The translations under genes were made by a program, and so were the position numbers. The notes beneath the pieces are model-generated. The model worked only from the letters and a program-made list of their open reading frames with translations. It was not told where the DNA came from and made no database searches. DNA of 64,000 nt. It comes from Megachile rotundata. Its lineage: Eukaryota > Arthropoda > Insecta > Hymenoptera > Megachilidae. Shown here piece after piece: positions 33,371-45,490 of this stretch (position 1 is the first letter of the stretch; each line of letters begins with the position of its first letter). Location: contig NC_134983.1 of NCBI RefSeq assembly GCF_050947335.1, positions 9,300,001-9,364,000 of the forward strand, written 5' to 3'.

Positions 33371-35925
33371 AGAACATTGAAATGTTCTTTTGATCATTGC
33401 ACAAGCAAGTTACAGAAAAAGTAAACACGTTCGAATTCAAGTCGTTCTTTCACTCGACAATTTTATAAACATTTTACGCAAACCGTCCGGTCGATTTATG
33501 TAAATTGATTATGATCAGGAATGTGACTCGATCTTAATGATATTTAGACATATATTAAACACGCTTATCCATGTTTGCCAGCTGGCACTTGTTGCCATGT
33601 AAAGCGACCATCCGCTCCAAAGATAGAAACGCTCACTTTTGCCAATTACATATCGCGATTCACTAACTTGCACACTGTAATGCTGGATAATTTTATGCAG
33701 AAGTGTAATTTTTTTCCGAAATCACCATTTGTATGATTTGTCACCCCCCACACTCCGATAAACGATTTATCACCAAAATTACGTGTGTCAGGACTTCTGG
33801 GTGCATAATTTGTAATTATTTCGTAAACACGTTTTCTATGAGGTCTTTGAACTAGCTTTATGAAATATTGCCGACGTTTGTTAAGAACCGAATTAAAATA
33901 TCTTGCTTTCCAGTGGGTTTCTAACCCGTATCGATTTGAAAATATATTTGAGATAGAACGAAAGAACTACCTAATACTAGGTGTCTTAACACTATTGCGT
34001 GACAAAAACACTTAGGTTAACAAATTGAATAATTGTTAGAACATACCTTCTGTAAACTCCGACCTTTCATTATCATATCAGCGATGTTCAGATCGCTTAA
34101 GTACATTATGCTGTAACATAGCCATTAGAACGTTTTAAACTGATCCAAAATAAAATTGATTGATTGATTTTGTCGTTTGGGCCTCGACTGCTAGGGTCAT
34201 TGGCCAAAATGAAATTGCTGTTTAACGGAGGGTTTAAGGTACAAACTATAAGTTGATTGAGTGGTAGCTAAACTAAGTTTGAAATTCTTACACCGGTAAA
34301 TCATGGAACGAAGGTAAAGCTAGGAAATTACACGTTTCATCGAGAGCATATTTTACTAAAACTACATACTCCTCGTTAAGTCTCGACCCGAAGGTTCTTT
34401 CTTCATCCCGTACCACCATCTCTCACCGAGATAATGATCCCCCGTGAGTTCAGTTTCACCTGGCCTTGAATCGTCGTTGAATATCTTCTAGGTTACTAAT
34501 TCGGTGCAATTTACCCTGAGATAGCTCAAGAGCAATCTACTACGTGAACTTATACGAACAACCACGAGATCTGGGCGTTGTCCGTGGCAAGGTCTCGGCA
34601 GAAGTCGGCCCCCTTCGGTGAGAGGAAAAGTGGTAATGACATCATTACTATCATTTTGCCAGTTGAATTGTATGGTGTTTCGCGCCGCTTGATTATATTC
34701 CTCTAGACGTGTGACCGTTCCGCAGGATAATCTACTACGAAATCTAGTTAACTTTTTGACCCTCTAATCAATTGTTTCCGGAAGATATAAACGGCTCTGG
34801 ATCAAACTGATCAGTCTGATTAGTTTTAAAATTGGCTATAATAGGAGAATCGTGGGGAGTTGGTTTTATGAGTGAGGAAAGAACAATTACTTTTTTATTC
34901 AGTTTTAGTGATTCATAGGGTGAGATCGTTAAGGAGTAATGCATAAGTGATTGTATAAAAACGCATAGTGGAATATTTGGTATTATTTGTTCATTTTTTG
35001 TAGATATTTTTAGATGAGTTATTTTGTCTCAGATTATGATTCAACTCAACTAAAGATTAACTGGTAACATTTTATAAAATATTTTTTAATAATTCATGGT
35101 TGTTGAACAGCATGATTTTTAACACATATTTTAGTTTTAAAAAACTAAAATACAAGACTCAATAAAGTACATGAACAAAGAAATGTTAATTTTTTTTAAC
35201 GAATAAAAGGAACAGTTCTTTCCCTGCATCATGAATAGAAATATTTACACTACGTCAATAAATCATCTGAAATAAAATTTTCCATAAATAATAAATTTCC
35301 AACTGGTCAACTTCTAAAATAAACAAAAATAGAAATATTTCCACCATATCAACAAGCCAATTAAAATAAAATGTTCCAAAACTCAGTGCGAATAAAAATG
35401 AACATTATATATAAAAAAATATATTTATATCAATATGTCAACTAAACTAGAATATCCAGGTTAATAAAATAAAAGATGACGAGTGATCGTAGAAGGAAAG
35501 TACTTTCGATATGTTAATTCAAGTGGAGTGGAAATGACAATACCTGAAAGCGGAATAGGAAAGTAGGAAATGTTAATTAGCCGCGATATCCCGCTGAATC
35601 GGCGCTAATGACAAATCCGCGTAAGGCAGGAGCCATTAAATCCCTAGAGTCGTGGAAACTCGTGCGATATAGTTCCCCTGTCACCACTTTTATTGAAGTG
35701 ACTGCCTTGCGGCCATTACGTGCAACACGCGGCCAATTACCCTGATCGTTATTATCACCGCGAAGTTATTTGAATGCGGTGAACGGTCGCACACGGTATT
35801 GCCGAGCACCGCGAGGTCGAAACGATGCAAAATAATGGCTCTGAGACACGAAAGACACAAGTGAAATGGAAGGTGAAGAAACTGTGCCTCTCGCTGGGTT
35901 TCCCATATAACTTCGCATGGTTTGA
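33371..35925. other. Unassigned segment
   Basis: The patch at 34380-34720 is GC-richer and open in all three plus-strand frames for 30-50 codons, so openness there is uninformative. A perfect 26-bp hairpin sits at 35127-35152. Overlapping 98- and 90-codon frames on opposite strands begin at 35755. No gene is recognised. Confidence 0.35.
35127..35152. repeat. Perfect 12-bp stem hairpin
   Basis: TATTTTAGTTTT, two bases, then the exact inverse. The sequence is AT-only apart from one G-C pair per arm. No T-tract or gene end nearby supports a terminator role. Confidence 0.9.
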
Positions 35926-35929
35926 TTTA

Positions 35930-36620
35930 CGAACTGTGAGGGATTTTGTTACGATTCGAACACCGCGTAGGATTTTCTTTGTTTCGCGTGAGATATCGAT
36001 GCGTATTATAATTAACGTAGGATTTGCAATCGCGTTGCTTCGCGGTTTCAATCACTTCGTTTCGCGTGGGGAATTAGGTTTTAAGTTATACTCTTAGTTT
36101 CTGGTCGATCTCGATTTGCATGAGACTATAATCCACCTTGGATTTTCATCTACACTGGACTATAATTATCATTTTCAATCACGTTGAGATTTGTTTCGTG
36201 GAGGAGGTAGATTTGGTTGCAGACTTAAGTAATACGAGTTCCAGTTTTCTGTTTGACGATTCGCACGAGACTATAATCCAAATAGAACTTTCAATCACAC
36301 TGATCTGTCACTAACGTTTTTAATCACGTTGCAATTTATTTTACGTCAGAGGTAGATTAGATTAGAGATGTAAATCATACGAGTCTGTATTTTTTATTGA
36401 TCTTCGATTTACATGAGACTATGATCCACATTGAATTTTCATTCATACTGAACTATAATTAACGTAGAATTTTTAATCATACTGGACTTTGCTTGACATA
36501 GAAGGTAGATCAGGTTAAAAATTCAGATCGTACGAGTTTTCCATATAATTCCAATAAGATTGTAATCTACACAGGATAATCGCATAAAATTATAATTCTT
36601 TTAGACCTTTGATTTACACA
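35930..36620. repeat. AT-rich tandem repeat, period about 145 bp, 5 copies
   Basis: GAGACTATAATCCA-type anchors lie at 36122, 36267 and 36415, with diverged copies near 35989 and 36555. Copies share TCAATCACRYTG, GAGGTAGATT and ATACGAGT blocks in the same order. The first copy overlaps the 90-codon frame ending at 36097, which is therefore repeat-derived at its 3' end. Confidence 0.82.
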
Positions 36621-36849
36621 GAATTAAATTTCACCAGAAATTCAATTTCTATTGTGCTCTCAAACACGTAGAACATTGTTTTCACACAGAACTCCACGTA
36701 GAACTCCATTGTAAATCTTTAAATCAAGTAGAACCTTTGTTCGTTTGATCTTCAATGAAGATCTTCGTTCATACTGTACTTTGAGTTACATAAATCATTT
36801 TGTTACATGATGTTTTTATTAATGTTTGTCCCCATTTAAATATAATAGA

Positions 36850-36948
36850 GGGTGGTCAAGAGGCCCGGAGTTACAGTGTACATGATATTTGAATTACGCG
36901 CTCGATTAGGGTTACGTGGTGTCCAGGACCTCTTTACATTGACCACCC
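36850..36948. mobile_element. 99-bp element with 10-bp perfect inverted ends
   Basis: GGGTGGTCAA at 36850 is matched by TTGACCACCC ending at 36948. A second, imperfect inverted match lies further in (AGAGGCCCGG against CCAGGACCTCT). It stands out as GC-richer DNA. Target-site duplications are not clear. It could be a small MITE or an inverted-repeat protein-binding site. Confidence 0.5.
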
Positions 36949-38040
36949 AGTACAAAGATATTTTATCAACAGAACAAATAAGGTGTTGAAATATTATTTC
37001 ATCGCTATATTACAAGCGTTGAAAGAATCAGATTATGCTACTATGTTGATAAAATAAGTATACTTATTTTAATAGATATACGCTTGAAGGCACTTCTGTC
37101 GTGCCACAGTGCTTTCGTCAAGCTATCAACCGGGTAGATACAATGCATACAGGATCTTGCACGGTTCCACTCTATAAAGCACGAAGATAACAATCGAAAC
37201 GTTTATGGTTTTCAATGACAGGGATACTGGTAGATACGGACTATAACTGTGCGAAACAAAGTACCTGCATCGGCAACCGTATTTATTCAATTAAGACAAT
37301 CGACAAAACTATTATCTAATTACTGACACTTTCTTAGCGTAACGGTAATCCTTTGTCCCGAAAATTGTTCCTAAATTACCGCCTTCCTACGGTTACCAAA
37401 TCCTATTACGTAGCCCGTCATAATTTCGGTTCACGAAATTTTTCAACACCTTCATCGAAACGTAATTACCGTCGTTAATTATCCACTCTCGAAGCTATTT
37501 GATTCAGCCAATAATGGCGATGCGTGGGAACGGCATTCGACTGCAACCGAGGTAATTTATCATAGTTCAGTAGGTTAGTAAAAAAAAAAATCGTCATTAT
37601 TCGCAATCGATTTTGGTTAAACCTACAATTAAGGTACTCGCAAGAGGTATTTAGATCGTATCGTCCAAAAAAATCCATTAAAACCTCGCGAGGTCGTTCG
37701 AGCACGCAATACAAAGCGAAAGGTCTAACACGTACAGAAAATTTCAAGTATTGTACCTACGTACGATTGCAGTTTGTTTGCAATCGAGATCGATTGTGGA
37801 CGGAACATTTTTCGCGATGCATATCGCGATCAAACAGTGAAACAAGTCAGACATTCTATCGACTATGATACTGCAAAACAACGTTCGACGCTGAGGTTGC
37901 ATAATTTATCGACAATGCTTCTTAAAAGGATTTTAATTATCGTTCCCTTGTACACTGTTCGGCAAGCTTCAGTAAGATCTACTTTATGGGGATAAATACT
38001 ATATTTAACAATTGTTCTTCTCATCAAAGTATAGTAGTCA
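36949..38040. other. Unassigned segment
   Basis: A 90-codon minus-strand frame (37475-37747) and a 73-codon plus-strand frame (37774-37995) lack recognisable features. No repeats are obvious. Confidence 0.4.
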
Positions 38041-38570
38041 ATTTACGTATTCCGAAAACTTGAAATTCCTAAGTTCTCAAATTCCCAAATCCCTAGACTC
38101 CAAATCCTTAGAATCCTAAATTTCCAGACTCGCAAATTCCTAGACTCCCTAAACTCTCAAATTTTTAGACTCTGAAATTCCTAGACTCCCAAATTTCTAC
38201 ATTTCGAAATAACCAAATACCCAAATCTCTAGTTTTCGAAACCCCTAGATCAAAAATTCTCTAGATCCAAAAATCCTTTGACTCCCAATTCTCTGGATTT
38301 CTAAATCCATGGATTCCCAAATCCCTTGACTCCCAATTCTCTGGATTTCTAAATCCATGGATTCCCAAATCCCTAGACTCCCAAATCCCCGAATTCTCAA
38401 ATCCCTAAACACCCAAATTCCCAATCATCCAAACTCTACAATTCCCAAAATAATAACTTCCAAAATCCCCAAAATCCAAGATTACTCACTTTTGAAATCG
38501 CCGCGTTTCCAAATTCTCAAACACCCGAATCCCAGAATTTCCAAATTTGCAGTCGTCAGTTTGTCACACG
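38041..38570. repeat. Degenerate AAATCCC array with a 48-bp core
   Basis: ACTCCCAATTCTCTGG occurs at 38281 and 38329, with a diverged third start at 38377, giving an exact 48-bp period. The whole block is C-rich on the plus strand. Confidence 0.92.
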
Positions 38571-39590
38571 GTGACAATAAATGTTAGTCTATAAAACGTC
38601 TAAAAATAGTTGTTTAAAGTCTACGCGGTGTCTAAGTAGAGTCTGGGAGGAACTAGACAACTCTACACCTGGTCTAAATAAAGGTAGACTTCATTACCCC
38701 GGAATGTACGTAATTGGATTTCGTTCTCCGTGTAGAATATCGCCGATGTCATCGGAAAGGTTAAAATCTTAATTGCACATTTTCCTCGCGAAGATATCTC
38801 GATGCTTGTTGCTTGTTTTATTCAACAAGTTTCGCGTTGATGCTTGTTCTTCCGTTACGTAAATCCTTTTTCCGACATCGCAACGAGACTAGAAATAAAC
38901 TGATACTTAGTTCATTTAAACTGACATCACGATACGAACGAACTGATATTTCAATCACGGCACAAAAGCATTATACATCGTTGACGGTAAATATTGGCTC
39001 ATTGTTATTTTGTCGGTAATCAATTTACTGGATCATTACGAACGTTTCGTAAGGAGACAGTGGTACGAGAAAAAAGCTGGCGTGGCATAGTAGTACTGGA
39101 ACACGTAAAGGCATCTCCTTAATCGTAACTGTACCAGGTTAGGACGTTTTCATATTGGACTTGATCTCTACGCGGAAAACTTTCATTCTGATCTACAGCC
39201 GCATTGGTATTGCGATCGTTCGACAGCAATTAGCTGATTGTCCACTTTCTTTCAAAGGCAACGAAGAAATGCTTCTGGCAGAACGTTTACTAAATGTACA
39301 ATTAATTCGACATCGAGTCTACTTCCACTTAATTAATTAAATGTCAGCCATTTCTGTTGCCTAGTCTTGAATGGGTACTTAGCATTATCTTTAGAATTCA
39401 ACCTTAACCTGCTCGCCGTGGATGTTTCTGAGCCATGCACTATTACTGTTCAAGAAGACGTAATGTACTCGTGACCATGTGATGTACTCGATGAACTAAG
39501 TCTCGCTACATTACCTTAGAAGGGACTGTAGGTTTGGACAACTTTTTAAATTAACGATAGGACACCAGGAAGATATAGGAAATTTAGATT
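38571..39590. other. Unassigned segment
   Basis: Frames of 61-68 codons have no recognised domain. No RNA gene or tandem structure is visible. Confidence 0.4.
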
Positions 39591-39910
39591 CGTGCAACAC
39601 TTGAAAGTTTGAAAAATTTGGAAATTTCAACATTGATAAAGTTTTTCAATTCATGGATTTGAAGATTTTGTTTATGAAATTTTACAATTCCTACATTTGG
39701 AAATTTTAATGTTTAAGACACTTTCAAATTATTAGACTTCGAAAATTTTATCATTTCAGAAATCTTTTAGTTTTTAGATTTGAAGATTTTAACATTTGAG
39801 AAACTTATAAATTTGTAGATTTGAAAATGTTCACATTTGAAAATCTTTTAGATTTGTAGATTTGAAAATGTAGACATTTGAGAAACTTTTAAATTTTTAG
39901 ATTCGAATGT
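39591..39910. repeat. Degenerate TTTGAAAATTT array
   Basis: ACATTTGAGAAACTTTTAAA and TAGATTTGAAAATGT words alternate with a period near 45-55 bp in the second half (39770-39905). It is T/A-biased compared with other members of the family. Confidence 0.75.
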
Positions 39911-41520
39911 GTTATATCAGCATGATTGTTTTTCAATAACTGTACTCCAGTCTCCTAGATAGACTTCGAATCAGGATTTTGAGGCACTGATCGTGATTCA
40001 TTATTGCACGAAAAAGGTTGAGTCATCCGTGGCAATATATCGTCATTATATGAAAGAATCGAGTCGGATATAACTTATCCTTGTAATGAACTGAATCACT
40101 ACGCTAATTCGTATCATTATAACCGGATTAAGTGGATAATTACATTCTGTATGCTCCATTAATATCGCTGTGTCAATTTGGACAAGATGCATGAGCTACG
40201 CAAACGTAATCTGTGAAATATTGAGGACACGCGTCACGTAACTTAAATGTCACAATTCTGATACTCGCAAACAAAAATGAAACACTATTTTAATTGATCT
40301 GTCAATTAAATGTCAATTATCTAAAACTTGCACTTGAACTTTAAATTAGTATTTCACTTTGTTTATTTTATTTTTCTATTTCACTTATTTTTTGCAAAAT
40401 ATTCATTTTTATTGAATAATACAAGTTTTTGAACTGGTCTTTTAGACACTTACTATATTTAATATTTTATATTCTGAATCTATTTGATATTCAGTATCCC
40501 AAGTTTACTTAGCATTCAACATGTGTCTACTTATTTAAAGGTAAGTTAAATTTCATATTATATTAAAATTTAAAATTTGTAAAATTTAAATTAATTTCAT
40601 ATTTGACAACTTAAGTCAATTTAATATCCCAATATTTCAAACTCGTTTGAAAACTCGTATGAAACTCGTATGAAGGTCTTACACAAGTTAGGTCAACAAT
40701 CGACCACCTTCACCCAAGCTTCACAATTACAAAATTGTTCAAACGATAAAAAAACTACGTAATCAAAGCCGCAATCGACCTATATTAAACTTCAAAGACC
40801 TGATTAATGATCATTCGTTCCCCGGAGCCGGATTTGACCCCGTGTACTCGCGTTATTTCAATGGCAAGTTGCCGTAAGATGTGGTGTAAGATTACGGCAC
40901 GTTCAGCAAAATGCGACGAGCGGTATCGAAGTGTCTAGACTCTTCGATATTGATCATGTTGTTAGGCTTTTCGAGGTCACTAGGATAAACGAAATTCGTC
41001 TGGGAGCCCTTTCTTCTGGTTGGGTGGAGAACGGCACAGGCTTTCCGTCGATCACCTACACAAAGGATCTCGTTACTAGCTCCTTAACGGACGTCATCTG
41101 TGTGACCCGAGTCCTGACCCACTTTCATTATCTATAATAACCACAGGTGTACAGAAATATTAACACATGTGTTTTGACTGCAGGCGATATGTCCACCGAA
41201 TGTGGACTCTAAGTATTTGCAACGAGAATAACGTTGAGATTTGTATACAGAGTTTTTTACGTTTTCTCTGGTAGAAGGTGTATGTTTTGTTAATAAAAAA
41301 GAAAGGTGTTATAGCATCTACAAAATTAATCAACCTGATGTAATTGTATTAACTTTACTTATAGAGAAGCAGTTCCTTAGACTTTAGTATTATCATACCT
41401 TGCACTTTTTCTTCTTTGTATATAACATTTGAGTGAAAACATTATAGAATACTTATATAGTATACTTATACAGAAAATACTGGAGCAAGATATTTAGAAT
41501 GTAATTATAACAGAAACTTG
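39911..41520. other. Unassigned segment
   Basis: Mostly AT-rich. A 68-codon ATG frame at 40931-41137 lies in a GC-richer patch without splice support. No gene is recognised. Confidence 0.4.
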
Positions 41521-41522
41521 AT

Positions 41523-41603
41523 ATACAGGGTGTCTCACAACTAGTGTAGCCCCCATGGTACCCCCATTTCAGGGACCTACACTGGTTGTGAGACACTCTG
41601 CAT
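41523..41603. mobile_element. Palindromic remnant related to the 12-kb MITE end
   Basis: Arms of 25 bp (41525-41549 and 41577-41601) are inverted copies with three mismatches. Read on the minus strand, the right half matches the first 38 bp of the element at 12012 almost throughout, including the GGTCCCTGAAATGG block. The flanking ATATACAGGG is identical at both loci. It is probably a solo, folded-back end of the same family. Confidence 0.85.
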
Positions 41604-42323
41604 TGCTCCTTTATCAAGACTACCATCCATGTCTGTAGTAATGAAATTGTACTAAGTGATCATAAGTAGTCGTACAACAAATACTTAAAGTACTAGAAAT
41701 TATACAGTACTTGGTAATTAAATTACCTCAGAATGATGCAACACTAAACGTAGCTAAATGTTATTAACAAAAACCAAAGCAGATAAAAAAAATAATGATC
41801 TATTAAACAAGTAATACATATCCTAGTAAACAGTGATGCTGATGTACAATATGCTAATACGAAATAAAATATGTACCCTCTCAGACCAAGTATAAAAATG
41901 AAAGACAATAACATATATCAGCAAGATGTCGGAAGTTTCCCAAAAATAGCAAAATCCGTTAGATCAAAGTTGAATCTCGTTTCTATCTTGATACAGGTTC
42001 AAATGTTTTTCTTATTTAGATCACGGTCGCCTTGTACTTTCTCCGTGAAGTTCTATTCTTCTCTGAAAATAAAAAACAGTGCCGTTTCGTTATTTCTTAT
42101 CTATCTCGGTGAATCTCCCGGCGACATTCCGAGAGAAGACGAATTTCTTCGGCCATGAATCAACCGACGGTTCGCGGTAGATGCTGATACCGTTGTTAGA
42201 ATCGAAACGATCGCGGTAATGAGGATCGCTAGAACGCGTCTTAATGAATCCCTTCATACAAGGATAATTAATACGCCCGGCTTTCTCTTTGTTCTCGTTG
42301 ACAAAGAGTTCGGTCTTGATTTC
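41604..42323. other. Unassigned segment
   Basis: A 95-codon ATG frame at 41871-42158 and an opposing 92-codon frame at 42090-42368 have no recognisable domain. GC content rises from 42090. Confidence 0.35.
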
Positions 42324-42527
42324 AGTTGTCACGCGAGGGGAAAGCGTTCGGATTTCGAGGAACCACAAGAAAGAGAATGCATCGAAAAAGCAAGAATGGA
42401 AATGCAGATGTCGTTTCTTATGATTCTGCTTGTTGCGACATCAGCTTCTCTTCGTTCAGGAAGCATGTCAGGGAAAGCAGACTTCGATCAATCACTTTCG
42501 AAGAGTATTTCAAGTACAGACATATGA
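42324..42527 (+). CDS. Candidate short secreted peptide or distant terminal exon
   Basis: From the ATG at 42396 (further in-frame ATGs at 42402 and 42408) a 43-codon frame begins with a signal-peptide-like core, MSFLMILLVATSA, followed by a short polar tail ending at TGA 42525-42527. The same frame extends upstream to TTGATTTCAG at 42323, a possible acceptor. Its phase would fit exon 2 of the 20.8-kb gene. The TCAGTT there also matches the arthropod initiator, so the site could instead be a transcription start. No family is recognised, there is no cysteine pattern in the tail, and chance is a real alternative. Confidence 0.22.
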   Translation, partial: SCHARGKRSDFEEPQERECIEKARMEMQMSFLMILLVATSASLRSGSMSGKADFDQSLSKSISSTDI

Positions 42528-42639
42528 TCGTTCTTGAATGAAATCTCTTGGGGTTCTAGAGGAGTTTGATATTTGACGAACTGTGATTTTGAAGATTTAT
42601 AAATTTGAGGGTTTGACCTGTATGTATTTACATCTCTGT

Positions 42640-43150
42640 CCCTGAACCATTTGAGCTGTAGGTTCCAATGTCCATAGATCGTACTATTCCTAAATCCCAA
42701 ATATATCTGGATTACAATATCTTTAGATGCAAACATATTTCTCAATACTAGTCTCAATAGTACTCAACATACTAGCTCTCAATAATAACTATAGACCAAT
42801 AACATCTATAATGTCTATAGAATTCCTAGGTACTGCCTTCAAATTTCTGTAACCCTATCTTTAGGTTCCAATATTTTTACGTCCTTAATATCCCTAGGAC
42901 TCAACATCGATAGATCCCAAACATCTCTCCATTTTAACATCATTTGATCTCACATATTCTTAGGCTCCAACATCCCTGTATTTCAATATCTCTAAACCCC
43001 AAATATCCCTAGATCATGACATCGTTAGATTCTAAATGCAGCCTAAATCCACCGAGAACTACAATCCTAGATGCCAATATTCATCGGTCCCAATATCCCT
43101 AGATCTCCAATTTTTCAATATTCTAATATCTCTAAGTTTTCCTAAGAATT
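42640..43150. repeat. Degenerate 16-bp array, C-rich on + strand
   Basis: CAATATCCCTAGATC and CAACATCCCTGTATTT-type units recur at 16-17 bp. The reverse complement, GATCTAGGGATATTG, is the unit of the array at 46.8-47.16 kb in the opposite orientation. Confidence 0.8.
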
Positions 43151-44940
43151 TGGACTTTTTCTTGAACTCGAGGACATTGAAGATGGAAAAATTGGTAATT
43201 TAGTCTAGAAAATTGCCACTAAAGAAGTCGCCGTTTCACAGGGAATGTACACTGCGCTGTGTAACAGGGTCGATACCGTTTTTGCACGCTTTCGTTTCGG
43301 ACCGAGAATGGAAAGTGCTTGATCCGCTGCTCGTGTTATTTTATATGGATTGATTTCAGACGTGCCAACTTTTTTGTCTGTCTCCCCAGGGATTTGACAC
43401 TTCAAATTCTCTAGACGACGGAGAAAGGATACGTTCGTGTAGCACCTTACCTTGAATGCGCGATGATTAACCTTTTAATAGGTGATTTAATGGCAACGAT
43501 TATAAATCGACGGAGTAATCGTTGCGACCCTGCCTCCGCAGCTGGAAAAATGATGATCACTTAGCAATTAGCTTCGAGGTTACAATTTTGGATTAATTGG
43601 GTCTTCGATAGCCCTTGACACAGTATTGCAGGTAATACCAAAGCCGGTCATTTAGATGGATCGATTAGCGAGATGCTGCGAATAAAATAGTGTAGTGCAA
43701 TAGTGAAGCTGCAGAATAGAAAATGGAAGTTTTGTAAAAATATAGTTATTGTGATGTCTCTGTGGTAGAATTTGAAGAAGTATAATACTTTGAAGAATGG
43801 TATAATAGTAAGAAAATTAGTATTTATTTAACTTCACAGTCCAGTGACTTGGTTAACGTGACATGGACTTGGTTTACAATGACTTAAGTAACAATTGAAA
43901 ATTTATTCAATCATAATTTCTAACTATTTACTCATTTGAAATATCAAATATATTGTGGACAAAAATCAAATCAATCCCACTTCTGAATTTGTAGACTAAA
44001 ATCAAAATAATCCCACTTCTGAAACTGTAGACAATACCCAAGTTAAAGATGGGAAATAGAAATAAATCTGAGGCTGAATAACAATTTAACAGATAACGAA
44101 TACAGAGCGTGTTTAATGTTCAATGAATATCTCATAACAGACCCTTGCGTGTCTTCCCGTACAAAGTACAAAGTGGACTAAAAAAAAAATGTGGCAAGTC
44201 CATGCATTTCGTCAAACTTTGTAATTTTCAATATTGCAAACATGACCTCACATTTACGGTGTTATTGTGGTAGGGATGCATCAAATCTAAAATCAAACTT
44301 CAGAGCCTTAAAGTAGAGATCTCAAGCTTTAATTTAAAAAAAGGAGCATAACTTTGCGATGATTTTTCACGGAGTTATCATCAGTCAAATTTGGCCAATT
44401 TTTGCCTACAATTTTTCTATGCCATATTGCTTTTGAGCAGTGTATTACAGTATAATGGAATATTAGCATAGCACGAAAAAAGTATATGTATAGCAGAATA
44501 AAGAAGTGGAAAAACAGAAGGTAAAATGCCAGAATAATATAATGTATTAGATTCTGTAAAAACATCAGCGTAAAAGAGTCATAGTTAGCTGGAAGATGAT
44601 GAAAAGTGGAAATTAGTGACTCAAATAATCACACCGTGTGCGTTGAATCCTACAACAGACGAGACGCGAACGCTGCACTTTCCTTTCCGCTTTGAATTAA
44701 GAACAGGGAGTGGTTGGCGGACAACAATCAGATCAGAATATACAATCATTCCGGTCTCATAGAACCGGCAGGAAACATCTGCTGAAGAAACATGCTGCAC
44801 CAACTATTCATTTTATAACGCATACCTTTGCATAAGGAACGGAGAGTGACATTGACAACGTGCACGTAAAGTACGTCGAAAGTGAAGTTTAAAGAGAAAA
44901 TGTGGAGGCTGAACTCTTCTGGGATTCAACTACTGAGCTA
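43151..44940. other. Unassigned segment
   Basis: A minus-strand exon-like interval at 43451-43541 has a TTTTTCCAG acceptor, a GTAAGG donor and one open frame of 29 codons, but it is too short to separate from chance. A 36-bp repeat in two copies (TCCCACTTCTGAA) lies at 43955-44026. No other feature is supported. Confidence 0.35.
43955..44026. repeat. 36-bp tandem duplication
   Basis: Two adjacent 36-bp copies beginning GTGGACAAAA and GTAGACTAAA share ATCCCACTTCTGAA, with about seven differences. A third copy starts and stops after a few bases. Confidence 0.85.
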
Positions 44941-45490
44941 CCCAATGTGTGTGTTTCGCAATTTTGGGATATTAAATTTAGGATCTTCAAATTTTTAGAT
45001 TTTTAGATTTAAATAGTTATGAACTTCCGAATTTGTGAATTCCCAAATTTTATAAGTGTCAGATTTCTAAGTTTTGGAATCCCTACATTTCCAAATTTCC
45101 AAATTCTCAAATTTCCCAATTTCTCAGATTTCCAATTTCCTAATTCAAATTCTCAATTTATTAATTTCCCAAATTCTCAATTTCCTGAATTTCCAAATTC
45201 CCAGTTTTCCAATTTCCCAAATATTACATTTCCCAAAATTTCAAATTTCCCAATTCCCCCATTCCCTAATTTCCCAATTTCCCAAATTCTCAATTTCCAA
45301 ATTTTGTAATTTCCCAAATATTAAATATCCCAAATTTCGAATTTCCCAAATTCCCAATTGCCAATTTCCTAATTTCCCAAATTTTGAATTTCCAAATTTT
45401 CTAATTTCTCAAATTCCCAAAATCCAAAATTTCGAATTTCCCAAATTCTCAATCGTCCAATTTGCTAATTTTCCATTTCCCACATAAACT
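44941..45490. repeat. Degenerate CAAATTCC array, C-rich on + strand
   Basis: Almost continuous CCCAAATTYYCAATTTCC words at 8-9 bp. Two overlapping plus-strand frames of 96 and 137 codons, rich in Phe, Pro, Asn and Gln, are by-products of the array. Confidence 0.92.

Noticed and set aside
34380..34720. Coding exon with GTGAG donors
   Set aside because: All three plus-strand frames are open for 30-50 codons, so the openness reflects composition, and no paired acceptor is convincing.
35950..35965. tRNA B-box-like GTTCGAATC on the minus strand
   Set aside because: No A-box at the right distance and no acceptor-stem pairing.
45019..45487. Phe/Pro/Asn-rich proteins in two frames
   Set aside because: Both frames are readings of the CAAATTCC array.
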